From Nibricoccus aquaticus (GTDB lineage Bacteria > Verrucomicrobiota > Verrucomicrobiia > Opitutales > Opitutaceae): a DNA stretch of 64,000 bases. The notes under the pieces were generated by a model. It made no database searches. It was given only the letters and a program-made list of their open reading frames with translations, and was not told the DNA's origin. The translations under genes and the position numbers were made by a program. Positions 26,946-35,758 of the stretch are shown in pieces. The stretch is taken from positions 4,171,501 to 4,235,500 of the forward strand of contig NZ_CP023344.1 in the NCBI RefSeq assembly GCF_002310495.1. Direction: 5' to 3'. How positions within the stretch are numbered: the stretch's first letter is position 1; each line of letters opens with the position of its first letter.

Positions 26946-27474
26946 CAATCCCTGGGTCGTCGGCGTGCTCGCGCTGGCCGCTGTGGCGTTTGTCGCCCAT
27001 TCGCTGATACCGGCGGGCGGCAGCCCGGGCGTGTCCGAGGTTGCGGAGGATGCGGGAAACGGTGAACTTCCCGGCGGCGAGTCCTCCGGAACTACGGCGG
27101 ACGCCGGAAGCGTTCGAGATGCGATCAAAGAACTTTCCGGCAATCCAGCCGCCACCCGCGATCCCTTTTCCTCTCGCGCCAAAGCGGTGGCCGTCTCCGC
27201 GACTCCTGCGGAAAAAGTCCCCGCGCCCGATGTCGTCGAAACCGTGCGCCTGACCGCGCTCTGGACCCAAAACGGCGGCACCTACGCCCTGATCAACGAG
27301 CGCATCTGCCGCGTCGGCGACAAGCTTGGCCGCATCACCATCGAAACCGCCACGCAAGACGGCGTGTGGGTGACGCATTGGAAAGGCCGCGACTTCATCG
27401 CGCTCGGTGCCGCCTTCACACTCACAACGCCCGCGCTCAAAGCGGCCGCACTTTCACTTTCTACCGATAGCTAA
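26929..27474 (+). CDS. PilP/GspC-like protein linking to the secretin
   Basis: 181 residues with an N-terminal membrane span (about 8-24, WVVGVLALAAVAFVAHSLI), a flexible Gly/Ser/Glu-rich linker, then a DPF motif (ATRDPFSS) and a small beta domain (about 100-165, with VRLTALWTQNGGTYALINERICRVGDKLG). The DPF-linker-beta domain layout is that of PilP and of the GspC homology region, which dock onto the secretin N-domains. It overlaps the upstream gene and ends 13 bases before the secretin start. An upstream in-frame start would add 21 residues lying within the previous gene; MKKLLNN fits better. Confidence 0.72.
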   Translation: MKKLLNNPWVVGVLALAAVAFVAHSLIPAGGSPGVSEVAEDAGNGELPGGESSGTTADAGSVRDAIKELSGNPAATRDPFSSRAKAVAVSATPAEKVPAPDVVETVRLTALWTQNGGTYALINERICRVGDKLGRITIETATQDGVWVTHWKGRDFIALGAAFTLTTPALKAAALSLSTDS

Positions 27475-27487
27475 GCCCCAACGGCCC

Positions 27488-28990
27488 ATGAAAAACACCC
27501 CGGCATTGACCGCCCAGATCTGTATCCTCGCCGCGTTGATGCTCACGGCTCCGCTCTCCGCCCAGGAGTCCGCCGCCTCTGCTCCGGCAGTCGTTGCCGT
27601 CGAACCCGCGCCGCTGGCCGCTGTGCCACCGACGTCTTTCAGCTTTCGCGCCGAGGGCGTGCCCATCAAGCAGGCACTCGCGATCTTCGCCCGCGCGAAC
27701 AATCTCAACATCGTCCCGGACCTCGACATCGAAGGGGACGTGACGGTGGAATTCAAAGATCTTCCGCTCGATCTTGCGATGCGCTCGCTGCTCGAAGCCA
27801 ACGGCTACTATTTCGTCCAGGACAAAGGCCTGCTACGTGTGCGCAACCGCGAGACACGCATCTTCCAGATCGATTACATCCAAGCCACACGCTCGGGTCA
27901 GGGCTCGAACGCCGTTCAGATCAGCTCGGGCGGCGGTTCCAGCGGCGGAGGCTCCAGTGGCGGCGGCGGCGGTTCGTCGGGCGGTGGCTCGGAGGGCTCG
28001 ACCATGACGGTGACCAACACCTCCACGATCAACTTCTGGGGCGATCTCAACGATCAGCTTAAGTCGATGGTTTCCGCAGGCGGTTCCTACACCGTCAACA
28101 GCCTTGCCGGCACGATCCTCGTTCGCGACAGCCACCGTAACATTGAGATGATCGCCGACTACCTTCACGCGGTGACCAACAGCGTCGTCCGCCAGATCGA
28201 TCTCGAAGTGGAAATCTACGAGGTCGCCCTCAGCGACTCGTTCCAGCTCGGCATCAACTGGCAGCAAATCTCCAATCGCGTGGATAGCTCCTTCAACACG
28301 ATTCCCGGCCAACTCGGCCTCGGTTCAGGTGGAGGTCTTATCATCCAGAATCCCGTTTATGGCACCGCCCCGGGCGCGCCCGGCATCCAGATCCGTCACC
28401 AGCGCGGAGAGTTCTCCGCCGTACTCGATGCGTTGAAGCAACAGGGCGAGCTCAAGATCGTATCCAAGCCTCGGCTTCGCACGTTGAACAACCAGCCCGC
28501 CGTCGTTCGCGTCGGCCAGGACATCCCCATCTTCACCCGCCAGGTCACCCAGTCACCCGGCAGCCCGCCGGTCATCACCACGACGGAAACCGTGACTAAC
28601 ATTACTGTGGGCACTGTGCTTTCGATCACACCTCAGGTGGCGGCCGATGGACGCATTACGCTCGATATTACCCCCGCCGTCAGCCGGCTGGTGCGGATGG
28701 ATTTTTCCGCCAGTAACGACACCAGCGCCCCCGTCATCGACATCCGCCAGGCTTCCTCGATCGTCCGCGTCCGCGATGGCTCGACCATCGTTATGGGCGG
28801 ACTCGTCCAGGACAGCGCGAGCGTCACCAAGCGCAAAATTCCGCTCTTCGGCGACATTCCGCTGCTCGGCAAAGCATTCACCGGGAAGTATGAAAACAAA
28901 GAGCGCACCGAACTGATTTTTTTCCTTACCCCGCGCATCGTCCGCGACGACGAAGCCGACGAAAAACTGGTCAAGACCGTGGCAAAATAG
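27488..28990 (+). CDS. Secretin of the PilQ/GspD/MshL family
   Basis: 500-residue outer-membrane channel. A signal peptide (MKNTPALTAQ...LSAQ) leads to an N0/STN-like domain (about 45-120, GVPIKQALAIFARANNLNIVPD), then a second N domain interrupted by a striking Gly/Ser-rich loop (about 145-175). The C-terminal secretin core carries the VRDGSTIVMGGLVQD and PLFGDIPLLGKAFTG signature and ends ELIFFLTPRIV. It is short for GspD and closest in plan to MshL or PilQ-type secretins with few N domains. It is the last gene of the assembly operon, and a response-regulator gene starts 40 bases on. Confidence 0.93.
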   Translation: MKNTPALTAQICILAALMLTAPLSAQESAASAPAVVAVEPAPLAAVPPTSFSFRAEGVPIKQALAIFARANNLNIVPDLDIEGDVTVEFKDLPLDLAMRSLLEANGYYFVQDKGLLRVRNRETRIFQIDYIQATRSGQGSNAVQISSGGGSSGGGSSGGGGGSSGGGSEGSTMTVTNTSTINFWGDLNDQLKSMVSAGGSYTVNSLAGTILVRDSHRNIEMIADYLHAVTNSVVRQIDLEVEIYEVALSDSFQLGINWQQISNRVDSSFNTIPGQLGLGSGGGLIIQNPVYGTAPGAPGIQIRHQRGEFSAVLDALKQQGELKIVSKPRLRTLNNQPAVVRVGQDIPIFTRQVTQSPGSPPVITTTETVTNITVGTVLSITPQVAADGRITLDITPAVSRLVRMDFSASNDTSAPVIDIRQASSIVRVRDGSTIVMGGLVQDSASVTKRKIPLFGDIPLLGKAFTGKYENKERTELIFFLTPRIVRDDEADEKLVKTVAK

Positions 28991-29030
28991 CCGATAGCTG
29001 AGAGAATCCTTCGTCGGTCGCTGCTACCCC

Positions 29031-29963
29031 ATGCTCTACCAGACCATCAAAGTCCTCCTCGTGGAAGACATGCTCATGATCGCCAAGATCACGGAGCAGA
29101 TGTTGAAAAAATCGCCGTCGAATCGCTATGCGGCGACGCATCGGGCGCGCCTCGCCGAAGCAGTCACGACGCTCAAGACCGAGGAGTTCGACGTCATCCT
29201 GCTCGACCTGAATCTTCCCGACAGCCGCGAACTCGACACACTCGCCCGAATCATCGAAGTCGCTCCGGATGTGCCGATCATTGTTCTCACGGCGAACAAC
29301 AGCGACGAAGTCGGACTCCAGGCCGTGAAGATCGGCGCCCAGGATTTTCTGCTGAAAGGGGATTTTAACTACCTCACGCTTGATCGCGCCATCGTTTACG
29401 CCATCGAGCGTCACCGCCTCCAGCGCACGATTCGCCAGCTCGCCGTTATCGACGAACTCACCGGCCTCTACAACCGCCGCGGCTTCAACACGCTGAATCC
29501 GGACGTGATCCAGAAGGTCAAGAAATCCGACCTGCGCGGCTATCTGGTCTATTTCGATCTGGATCGTTTCAAGCAGATCAACGACGTCCACGGTCACGCT
29601 AAGGGTGACGAGGCGTTGAAAGAATTTTCCCTCACGTTGCAGAGCGTCTTCCGCAAGGACTCGCTTCTCTCGCGTTTCGGCGGCGATGAATTCGTTGCGA
29701 TGGGCGTCGAGATGAACCCCGGGCAGGCCGAGCAAACGCTCTCGTCGCTCGATGTCGTGCTCTCCGTGCGCAACGCGCAGGCGGGCGTGATCTACAATTT
29801 GGAGTCGAGTCACGGCGTGACCTACTTCGACAAGGCCGGCCCGCACGACATCGAGGAACTCAGCGCCGCCGCTGACGCCGCACTCTATCAGAATAAAGAG
29901 CGCCGCCGACGTCTGCGCGCGCCAGCCCAGGCTGGTTTGCAGCCTCAGGAGGATCGCCGATGA
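29031..29963 (+). CDS. Response regulator with GGDEF diguanylate cyclase output
   Basis: 310 residues: an N-terminal receiver (about 5-125) with the phospho-acceptor Asp59 in DVILLDLNLPD, then a GGDEF domain (about 135-290) with an intact active site FGGDEF (216-221), so it should make cyclic di-GMP when phosphorylated. The inhibitory RxxD site normally found just upstream reads RKDS, so product feedback is probably absent. It overlaps the HD-GYP gene by ATGA. Immediately downstream of the pilus operon, it is a plausible switch between attachment and motility. Confidence 0.93.
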   Translation: MLYQTIKVLLVEDMLMIAKITEQMLKKSPSNRYAATHRARLAEAVTTLKTEEFDVILLDLNLPDSRELDTLARIIEVAPDVPIIVLTANNSDEVGLQAVKIGAQDFLLKGDFNYLTLDRAIVYAIERHRLQRTIRQLAVIDELTGLYNRRGFNTLNPDVIQKVKKSDLRGYLVYFDLDRFKQINDVHGHAKGDEALKEFSLTLQSVFRKDSLLSRFGGDEFVAMGVEMNPGQAEQTLSSLDVVLSVRNAQAGVIYNLESSHGVTYFDKAGPHDIEELSAAADAALYQNKERRRRLRAPAQAGLQPQEDRR

Positions 29964-30559
29964 GCACCTTCGACCCAAAAAATCCCGGCATCGAGATCGC
30001 GGTGCGTCTGCGTCTCGCCTGTGAAGCGCATGATACTTCGATCAGTTCTCATCTCGATCGTGTGAGCCGCTACGCCTGCGAAATCGGCCGCCTCATGGGG
30101 CTCGATAAAACGCGCATCCAGGAACTCCACTATGCGACGCCGTTGCACGATCTGGGCAAGATCGGTCTGCCTCAAGAGCTCCTCAGCAAGCCGGGCCGGC
30201 TGACGCGCGAGGAGATGGAAGTCATCAAATCTCATTCGATGATTGGTTTCAGGATGCTCGATGGCAGTCCCTGGCCGATCATCCAGTGCGCGGCCCGCAT
30301 CGCGCTTGCGCACCACGAGTGCTGGGACGGCAGCGGTTATCCGCACGGACTTGTGGGTGAAAATATCCCTCTCGATGCGCGCATCGTCGCTGTGGCCGAT
30401 GTGTATGATGCGCTGCTTTCACAACGCGCCTACAAGCCCGCGTGGGAAGAGGATCTCGTGATCGCGGAGATGCGCCGGATGCGCGAAACGAAGTTCGATC
30501 CGGCGATCCTCGATCTCTTCCTGAATCATCTGCCGGCGATGGCGGTGGCTGCGGGCTGA
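29960..30559 (+). CDS. HD-GYP cyclic di-GMP phosphodiesterase domain protein
   Basis: 199 residues that are almost entirely one HD-GYP domain. Visible are the HD residues in PLHDLGKIGLP, the HHECWDGSGYP segment carrying the GYP motif, and DVYDALLSQRAYK. All main metal-ligand and GYP residues appear present, so it is likely an active cyclic di-GMP hydrolase. It has no receiver of its own but is translationally coupled (ATGA) to the preceding receiver-GGDEF protein, so synthesis and breakdown enzymes would be made together. No membrane segment. Confidence 0.92.
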   Translation: MSTFDPKNPGIEIAVRLRLACEAHDTSISSHLDRVSRYACEIGRLMGLDKTRIQELHYATPLHDLGKIGLPQELLSKPGRLTREEMEVIKSHSMIGFRMLDGSPWPIIQCAARIALAHHECWDGSGYPHGLVGENIPLDARIVAVADVYDALLSQRAYKPAWEEDLVIAEMRRMRETKFDPAILDLFLNHLPAMAVAAG

Positions 30560-30666
30560 GCGAGGGGGATGGCGAACAACGCGCCGGAAAGGCGCGTTTC
30601 ACCTCGGAATTATCGGGCGGAGATTTTGGCGTTTGGAATTTTGGCGTTTGGGATTTCTCTGTGCGG

Positions 30667-31827
30667 ATGCCGATCCCGACCATCGTCCATCTCGATGCCG
30701 ACGCGTTTTTCGTGTCGGTCGAGCAGGCGTTGAATCCGTCGTTGCGTGGGAAAAAAGTCGCGGTCGGAGGACGCGAGCGCGGGATTATTTCCTCGGCTAG
30801 CTATGAAGCGCGGGCGTGCGGCGTGTATACGCCGATGCCGACGCAGCGAGCGCTCAAGGTGTGTCCCGATCTGGTGCTCGTGCCGCATACGGCGGGCGTG
30901 TACGGCGAATACTCGCGGAAGCTTTTCGACCTGTGTGAACAGCTCACGCCGTACGTGGAGCGGAACTCGATCGATGAAGGGTATCTCGATGTCGGACCGT
31001 GCGGGCATAAGACGGCGGCGGCGGTCGAGGCGGTCGTGCGCGGGTTGCAGCAACGCATCTGGGATCGGTTGCAGATCACGGTTTCGTTCGGACTCGCCTC
31101 GAACAAACTCATCGCGGCCATCGCCAGCAAGCTCCGCAAGCCGCGCGGATTCATCGTCGTGCCGCCGGGGACGGAAGCGGCGTTTCTCGCGCCATTGGAG
31201 ATCGGCAGGTTGCCGGGCGTGGGCACGAAAACGGAAGCGTCGCTCAAGGAGAGAGGCATCGAGCGCGTGCGGGATTTATTCGAGCGCCCGGAGGCAGAGC
31301 TGCGATCGGTGTTTGGCGAAGGCTGGCGCGGGATGCTGGCGATGGCGCGCGGCGAGGACGATCGCGTCGTCGAGACGGAGCATGAGGACGCGAAGTCGTA
31401 CTCGCAGCAGGAGACGTTTGGGAAAGACATCTCTGATTTCGCGGAGATCGAGCGCGTCGCCAAAGGGATGATCGACGACTTGCTGCCGAAGATCCGCGCC
31501 GACGGGAAACGCGTGCGCACGCTCACGGTGAAAGTGCGATATCCCGATTTCGAGCAAGCCTCGGCCGGACACAGCCTGCCGGAGGCGGTGGAGCTGGAGA
31601 CGCCGTTTTATCCGTGGATCGCGCCGCTGTTGAAGCAGGCGTGGACGAAGCGGCGGCCGTTGCGGCTGGTGAGTGTGAAGCTTTCGGGCGTGGAGGCGCC
31701 GCAGGCGCAGCTGGAGATGTTTGCGGAGGGCGATGAGAAGCGGAAGCGCCTGGCGGCGACGCTCGATGCGTTGAAGGCCGCGCGGGGCAGCGGGGCGATC
31801 GTGCGCGGCGCGCAGATCAAGAAATGA
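30667..31827 (+). CDS. dinB: DNA polymerase IV (Y-family)
   Basis: Translesion polymerase of 386 residues. The catalytic acids are in IVHLDADAFFVSVEQA (N-terminus) and SIDEGYLDV (about 101-109); helix-hairpin-helix and little-finger domains follow. A QLEMF pentapeptide near residue 348 resembles the beta-clamp binding motif (QLxLF) and is followed by a basic tail. ATG 30667 (MPIPTIVHLDADAFF) is the natural start; a long upstream in-frame extension overlaps the HD-GYP gene and has no domain. Just upstream is a tandem ATTTTGGCGTTTGG duplication (about 30622-30655). Confidence 0.93.
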   Translation: MPIPTIVHLDADAFFVSVEQALNPSLRGKKVAVGGRERGIISSASYEARACGVYTPMPTQRALKVCPDLVLVPHTAGVYGEYSRKLFDLCEQLTPYVERNSIDEGYLDVGPCGHKTAAAVEAVVRGLQQRIWDRLQITVSFGLASNKLIAAIASKLRKPRGFIVVPPGTEAAFLAPLEIGRLPGVGTKTEASLKERGIERVRDLFERPEAELRSVFGEGWRGMLAMARGEDDRVVETEHEDAKSYSQQETFGKDISDFAEIERVAKGMIDDLLPKIRADGKRVRTLTVKVRYPDFEQASAGHSLPEAVELETPFYPWIAPLLKQAWTKRRPLRLVSVKLSGVEAPQAQLEMFAEGDEKRKRLAATLDALKAARGSGAIVRGAQIKK

Positions 31828-31887
31828 AGTGTCGCGCGCTCGCGGCGGCGGCTTAAGAAATGTCTTCACGTTACCAATCTGCGCCTC

Positions 31888-32436
31888 ATGCCGATCTACG
31901 AGTATTACTGCCCGGATAACCATACGGTCTATCAATTCTTCGCGAAGACGCTCGCGCAGGGGCGCACGATCCCGAAGTGCCCGGACAATCCGAAGTTCCG
32001 GATGCAGAAAGCGGTCTCGGCTTTTGCGGTGACCAGCGGCGGGAAAAGCACCGAGGCCGGTGAGGCCGCTGGCGATGCGGGCGCGCCGGGCGATGCAGCG
32101 GAAGATGCGCGCATGGAGGCGGCGATGGGGGTGATGGAGAAAGAATTTTCATCGGTGGACGAAAACGATCCGCGCGCGATGGGGCGGATGATGCGGCGGA
32201 TGGCGGAGATGACGGGCGAGAAGATCGACGGCGAGATGGAGGAGGTCGTGCGCAAACTCGAAGAAGGCGCCGACCCAGAGTCGCTCGAAGATCAACTCGG
32301 CGGTGGAGGTCCGTCGGATGAAAATGGTCAAGGCGGACCGGGAGGGCCTGCACCCGAGCCGAAGGAGAAGCGGCATCGCTATAAACCGGCGCAACGCGCG
32401 CTCAGGCGCGATCCGGCGCTGTACGATTATAGCTGA
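31888..32436 (+). CDS. FmdB-like putative zinc-ribbon regulatory protein
   Basis: 182 residues. The N-terminus MPIYEYYCPDN matches the FmdB/CxxC_CXXC_SSSS family, but only C8 and C31 are present where the family usually has two CxxC pairs: the sites read CPDNH and CPDNP, so metal binding by four cysteines is not possible. The middle is Ala/Gly/Glu-rich, with Met-rich helices (about 70-120), and the C-terminus is acidic then basic. The family's function is poorly known. It follows dinB by 60 bases and is followed by a terminator. Confidence 0.75.
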   Translation: MPIYEYYCPDNHTVYQFFAKTLAQGRTIPKCPDNPKFRMQKAVSAFAVTSGGKSTEAGEAAGDAGAPGDAAEDARMEAAMGVMEKEFSSVDENDPRAMGRMMRRMAEMTGEKIDGEMEEVVRKLEEGADPESLEDQLGGGGPSDENGQGGPGGPAPEPKEKRHRYKPAQRALRRDPALYDYS

Positions 32437-32602
32437 GCGCGGAGCCTGCAGCAGCGGACGCAAGCGACGGTCAGCGGCCGGCAATCGAGAGTGGACGCTT
32501 CGTGTCGCGGTTGATTCGCTGAGCAAACGGCGCAGCAGGGTAGAGTGAAGTTATGCTGATCGCGTCTGCGAAATTACGCAGGGAACCTGTGTGAAGATGC
32601 GC

Positions 32603-32623
32603 AAAGGACGGGCGTCCTTTTTT
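32603..32623 (+). terminator. Intrinsic terminator after the FmdB-like gene
   Basis: AAAGGAC (32603-32609), loop GGGC, GTCCTTT (32614-32620) then further T residues to 32623. It lies in the 246-base gap before the sensor kinase gene. Stem is short but the U-tract is good. Confidence 0.6.
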
Positions 32624-32682
32624 CCTAAACGCAGAAAGAACACTTTCCCCGCGTCCGATTTTTGTTAGCCGTATTCCCGGTG

Positions 32683-35298
32683 ATGAGCGGGACAAATGAT
32701 AAGATAACCCTCTGGGCTATGATCCTTTCCTGCGCGGTGCTCATTACCGTGAGCTGGCTGGCGGTGAGGACGATCCATGCGTTGCGCGATGCGAATGATC
32801 GCGTGGTGCACACGCAGGAAGTGCTGGTCCGGCTGGAGCGGTTGAAGTTCGATTTGAAGGGTGCGGAGTCAGCCGCGCGCGGTTTTGTGCTGGAGCCGAA
32901 GCCGGTGTTTATCGACGAAATCGCTGAGAGCAGGATGGGAATTGAACGCGGACTCGATGAGCTGAGCATGCTGGTGAGCGACAACAGGCGGCAGGTGGAT
33001 GGCCTGGTGACGCTTCGGCCGCTGATTGCGCGGAGGCTGGGTCTTATTCAGGAAGTGGTCGCGTTGCGGAGCGGCGGCACTCTCACCGATGCGGTGAGGG
33101 AGCGCCTGTTGGGCGACGGGCTGGAAACGATGGCGCTCGTCATGGACGTCATCGAGGGCCTCGCGCAGCAGGAGAAATTATTGCTGGGGATGCGGGTGAA
33201 GCGATCGGAGGGCAGGCTCAACTGGGTGTACGCGGCCATCGGTGGAGGATTTTTCCTTAGTCTGATCCTCACGGGCTGGCCGATCTTGCGATTGCGCGGC
33301 GAGCTGCGTGAGCGCGAAAAAGCGCGCCGCCAGCTGGTCGCGTCTTCGGAGCGCATCCAGGATCTCTACAACCAGGCGCCGTGCGGTTATTTTTCGGTGA
33401 GTGGTGGCGGGCAGATCACGGCCATGAACGACACGTTGCTACGCTGGATGGGGCTGGAGCGGGCGGGCTTGACACGGCTCACGCTCGAAGCGCTTTGCGC
33501 GCCTGAGATGCGCGCGGATATCGCGAAATGGCTGCGCGGATCGGATACCTCAGCCGCGTTTCATGAACGTGAGCTGGAGTTCGTGGCGCGGGACGGAAAG
33601 AAGCGGCCGGTCTGGCTGACGGCGGCGCAATCGACGGGCGGAGTGGACGAGTGGCGGATCACGGCGGTGGACATCGCGGAGCGGAAACGCGCGGAGGCGG
33701 TGGTGGCGCACGCGCGCGATCAGGCGGAGAGCATCGTCAATACGGTGAGGCAGCCGTTGATCGTGCTGACGGAGGATCTGCGGGTCGCGTCAGCCAACCG
33801 GGCGTTTCACACGCTCTTCAATACGGATGAGTCGTTGGTCGCGGGGAGGCGTTTCGCGGAGATTTGTGACCGGCAGTGGAACGTGCCGGAGTTGTTGCGG
33901 GCGCTGGAGGATGTGGTGCCGAAGCAGAAAGCGGTGGAGGGTTTTGAGGTGTCGGTGAATCTGCCGAAAAAGGGGCGGCGTCTTTTCGAGATCAACGCGA
34001 GCAAGCTCTATCGTGCAGGCAACCACACGACGATGACGCTGGTGGCCATCGAGGATGTGACGGCGCGAAAGGATCTGGATGATGTTCACCGCCAGTTCCG
34101 CGCGCTTTTTGAATCGTTGCCCGGGCGTTATCTTGTGCTGTCTCCGGAGTTCACGGTCGTCGCTGTCAGTGATGCCTACCTTGCGATGACCATGACGAAA
34201 CGCGCAGAGATTTTGGGGCGGAATATGTTCGAGATTTTCCCCGAGAATGCCGACGCGCCGACGACCACGGCTGGCAGCAGCGTGCGCGCGTCGCTCAATC
34301 GCGTGCTGCAAACCGGGAGCGCTGACACGATGGCGGTGTTGCGGTACGATATTCTGCGTCCGGATGGCTCGTTTGAGGAGCGGCACTGGAGTCCGGTGAA
34401 CTCGCCGGTCTTCGGCGCTGACAAGAAAGTGGAGTACCTCATCCACCGGGCGGAGGACGTCACCGAGTTCGTGCTGGCGAAAAAATTGCAGGGGGATGAG
34501 CCGCAGGCGGGCGGGCAGGATACGCGGCGCGAGCGGCTGGAGACGGAGATGCTTTCGCATTCGCGCGAGCTGGGATCGGCCAACGAGCAGTTGCGCGCGC
34601 TCAACGAGGAGCTGGAGGCGTTTTCTTATTCGGTCTCGCACGACTTGAGAGCGCCGCTGCGGCATGTGGCGGGATTTTCCGAGATGCTGGCGGCGCACGC
34701 GGCGGAGTCGCTCGATGATAAGGGGAGGCGTTATTTGAAAACGATCACGGACTCGGCGGCGCGCATGGGCACGTTGATCGACGATTTGCTGATGTTTTCG
34801 CGCATGGGTCGCACCGAGATGCGTCGGCAAAAAGTGGCGCTCAATGAGATGGTGGCTACAGTGCAAGAGAGCTTGAAGCCTGAGATCAACGGGCGAGCGG
34901 TGATCTGGGACATCGCTGCGCTGCCCGAGGTCGAGTGTGACGTGCCGATGCTACGGCAGGTGTTCGCGAATCTTTTGGGCAACGCGGTCAAATACTCGCG
35001 CAAGCAGGCGGAGGCACGGATCTCCGTTTCCGCACGCAGTGAAAGTGACGTGATGGTGGAGATCACGGTGCGGGACAATGGCGCAGGCTTCGACATGAAG
35101 TATGCGCCGAAGTTGTTCGGCGTTTTCCAGCGGTTGCACAGTGAGTCGGAGTTCGAGGGCACGGGGGTGGGGCTGGCGATCGTGCGGCGGATCGTGCAGC
35201 GTCACGGCGGTCGCATCTGGGCGGAGAGCGCTCCGGGTGCGGGCGCGGCTTTTTATTTCACACTGCCGGTCGCCCGGGCGCGCGACGCAGTCTCTTGA
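32683..35298 (+). CDS. CHASE3-PAS sensor histidine kinase
   Basis: 871 residues. A first membrane span (about 9-29), a CHASE3-like periplasmic helical sensor (about 35-180) and a second span (about 185-202) are followed by three PAS-like segments (roughly 220-335, 350-460 and 470-590), a coiled coil, the HisKA H-box FSYSVSHDLRAPLRHVAGF (about 645-663) and a HATPase_c domain with NLLGNAVKYS and VRDNGAGFDMKYAPKLFGVFQRLH. The kinase form resembles phytochrome-type light sensors (HDLRAPLR), but no photoreceptor domain is present. The receiver gene begins 4 bases after its stop, so they are a transmitter-receiver pair. I start at ATG 32683; a TTG 21 bases upstream is possible. Confidence 0.92.
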   Translation: MSGTNDKITLWAMILSCAVLITVSWLAVRTIHALRDANDRVVHTQEVLVRLERLKFDLKGAESAARGFVLEPKPVFIDEIAESRMGIERGLDELSMLVSDNRRQVDGLVTLRPLIARRLGLIQEVVALRSGGTLTDAVRERLLGDGLETMALVMDVIEGLAQQEKLLLGMRVKRSEGRLNWVYAAIGGGFFLSLILTGWPILRLRGELREREKARRQLVASSERIQDLYNQAPCGYFSVSGGGQITAMNDTLLRWMGLERAGLTRLTLEALCAPEMRADIAKWLRGSDTSAAFHERELEFVARDGKKRPVWLTAAQSTGGVDEWRITAVDIAERKRAEAVVAHARDQAESIVNTVRQPLIVLTEDLRVASANRAFHTLFNTDESLVAGRRFAEICDRQWNVPELLRALEDVVPKQKAVEGFEVSVNLPKKGRRLFEINASKLYRAGNHTTMTLVAIEDVTARKDLDDVHRQFRALFESLPGRYLVLSPEFTVVAVSDAYLAMTMTKRAEILGRNMFEIFPENADAPTTTAGSSVRASLNRVLQTGSADTMAVLRYDILRPDGSFEERHWSPVNSPVFGADKKVEYLIHRAEDVTEFVLAKKLQGDEPQAGGQDTRRERLETEMLSHSRELGSANEQLRALNEELEAFSYSVSHDLRAPLRHVAGFSEMLAAHAAESLDDKGRRYLKTITDSAARMGTLIDDLLMFSRMGRTEMRRQKVALNEMVATVQESLKPEINGRAVIWDIAALPEVECDVPMLRQVFANLLGNAVKYSRKQAEARISVSARSESDVMVEITVRDNGAGFDMKYAPKLFGVFQRLHSESEFEGTGVGLAIVRRIVQRHGGRIWAESAPGAGAAFYFTLPVARARDAVS

Positions 35299-35302
35299 TT
35301 TT

Positions 35303-35746
35303 ATGAACAACCCGACGAAAAAAATCCTGCTGGCCGAGGACAGTCCGCAAGACGCGGAGATGACGCTGGAGGCGCTAGCGGATTATCATTTGAGCAACAA
35401 CGTGGTGCTGGTCGGCGATGGCGAGGAGGCGCTCGATTACTTGTTTGCGCGGGGGAAGTACGCGGGGCGCACCGACGGGAATCCGCTGCTGGTGTTGCTC
35501 GATCTGAAGATGCCGAAAGTGGACGGGTTGGAGGTGCTCAGAATCATCAAGAGCGATCCCAATCTGCGGACCTTGCCGGTCGTGATGCTGACGGCTTCAC
35601 GCGAGGAGCAGGACGTGGTGAGGAGTTACCAGCTGGGCGTGAACGCTTATGTGGTGAAGCCGGTGGGGTTCCAAAAATTTGTCGAAGCGGTGAAACAGGT
35701 GGGCGCGTTTTGGACGATACATAATGAGCCGCCTCCCGGCGCGTAA
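35303..35746 (+). CDS. Single-domain response regulator, Rcp1-type
   Basis: 147 residues forming only a receiver domain: acidic pocket AEDSPQD (11-17), phospho-acceptor Asp67 in LLDLKMPKVDG, Thr in VVMLTAS and Lys in VVKPVGF. The extra loop with YLFARGKYAG is characteristic of the Rcp1/CheY-like receivers that pair with HDLRAPLR-type kinases. No output domain, so it must pass the signal by protein contact or phosphotransfer, perhaps to the hybrid kinase encoded 12 bases downstream. Confidence 0.94.
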   Translation: MNNPTKKILLAEDSPQDAEMTLEALADYHLSNNVVLVGDGEEALDYLFARGKYAGRTDGNPLLVLLDLKMPKVDGLEVLRIIKSDPNLRTLPVVMLTASREEQDVVRSYQLGVNAYVVKPVGFQKFVEAVKQVGAFWTIHNEPPPGA

Positions 35747-35758
35747 CCGCACGCCCAC

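Noticed and set aside
27930-28010. Gly/Ser repeat inside the secretin gene as a CRISPR-like or tandem mobile repeat
   Set aside because: It is a GGC/AGC codon-driven low-complexity loop in frame with the secretin and has no spacer structure.
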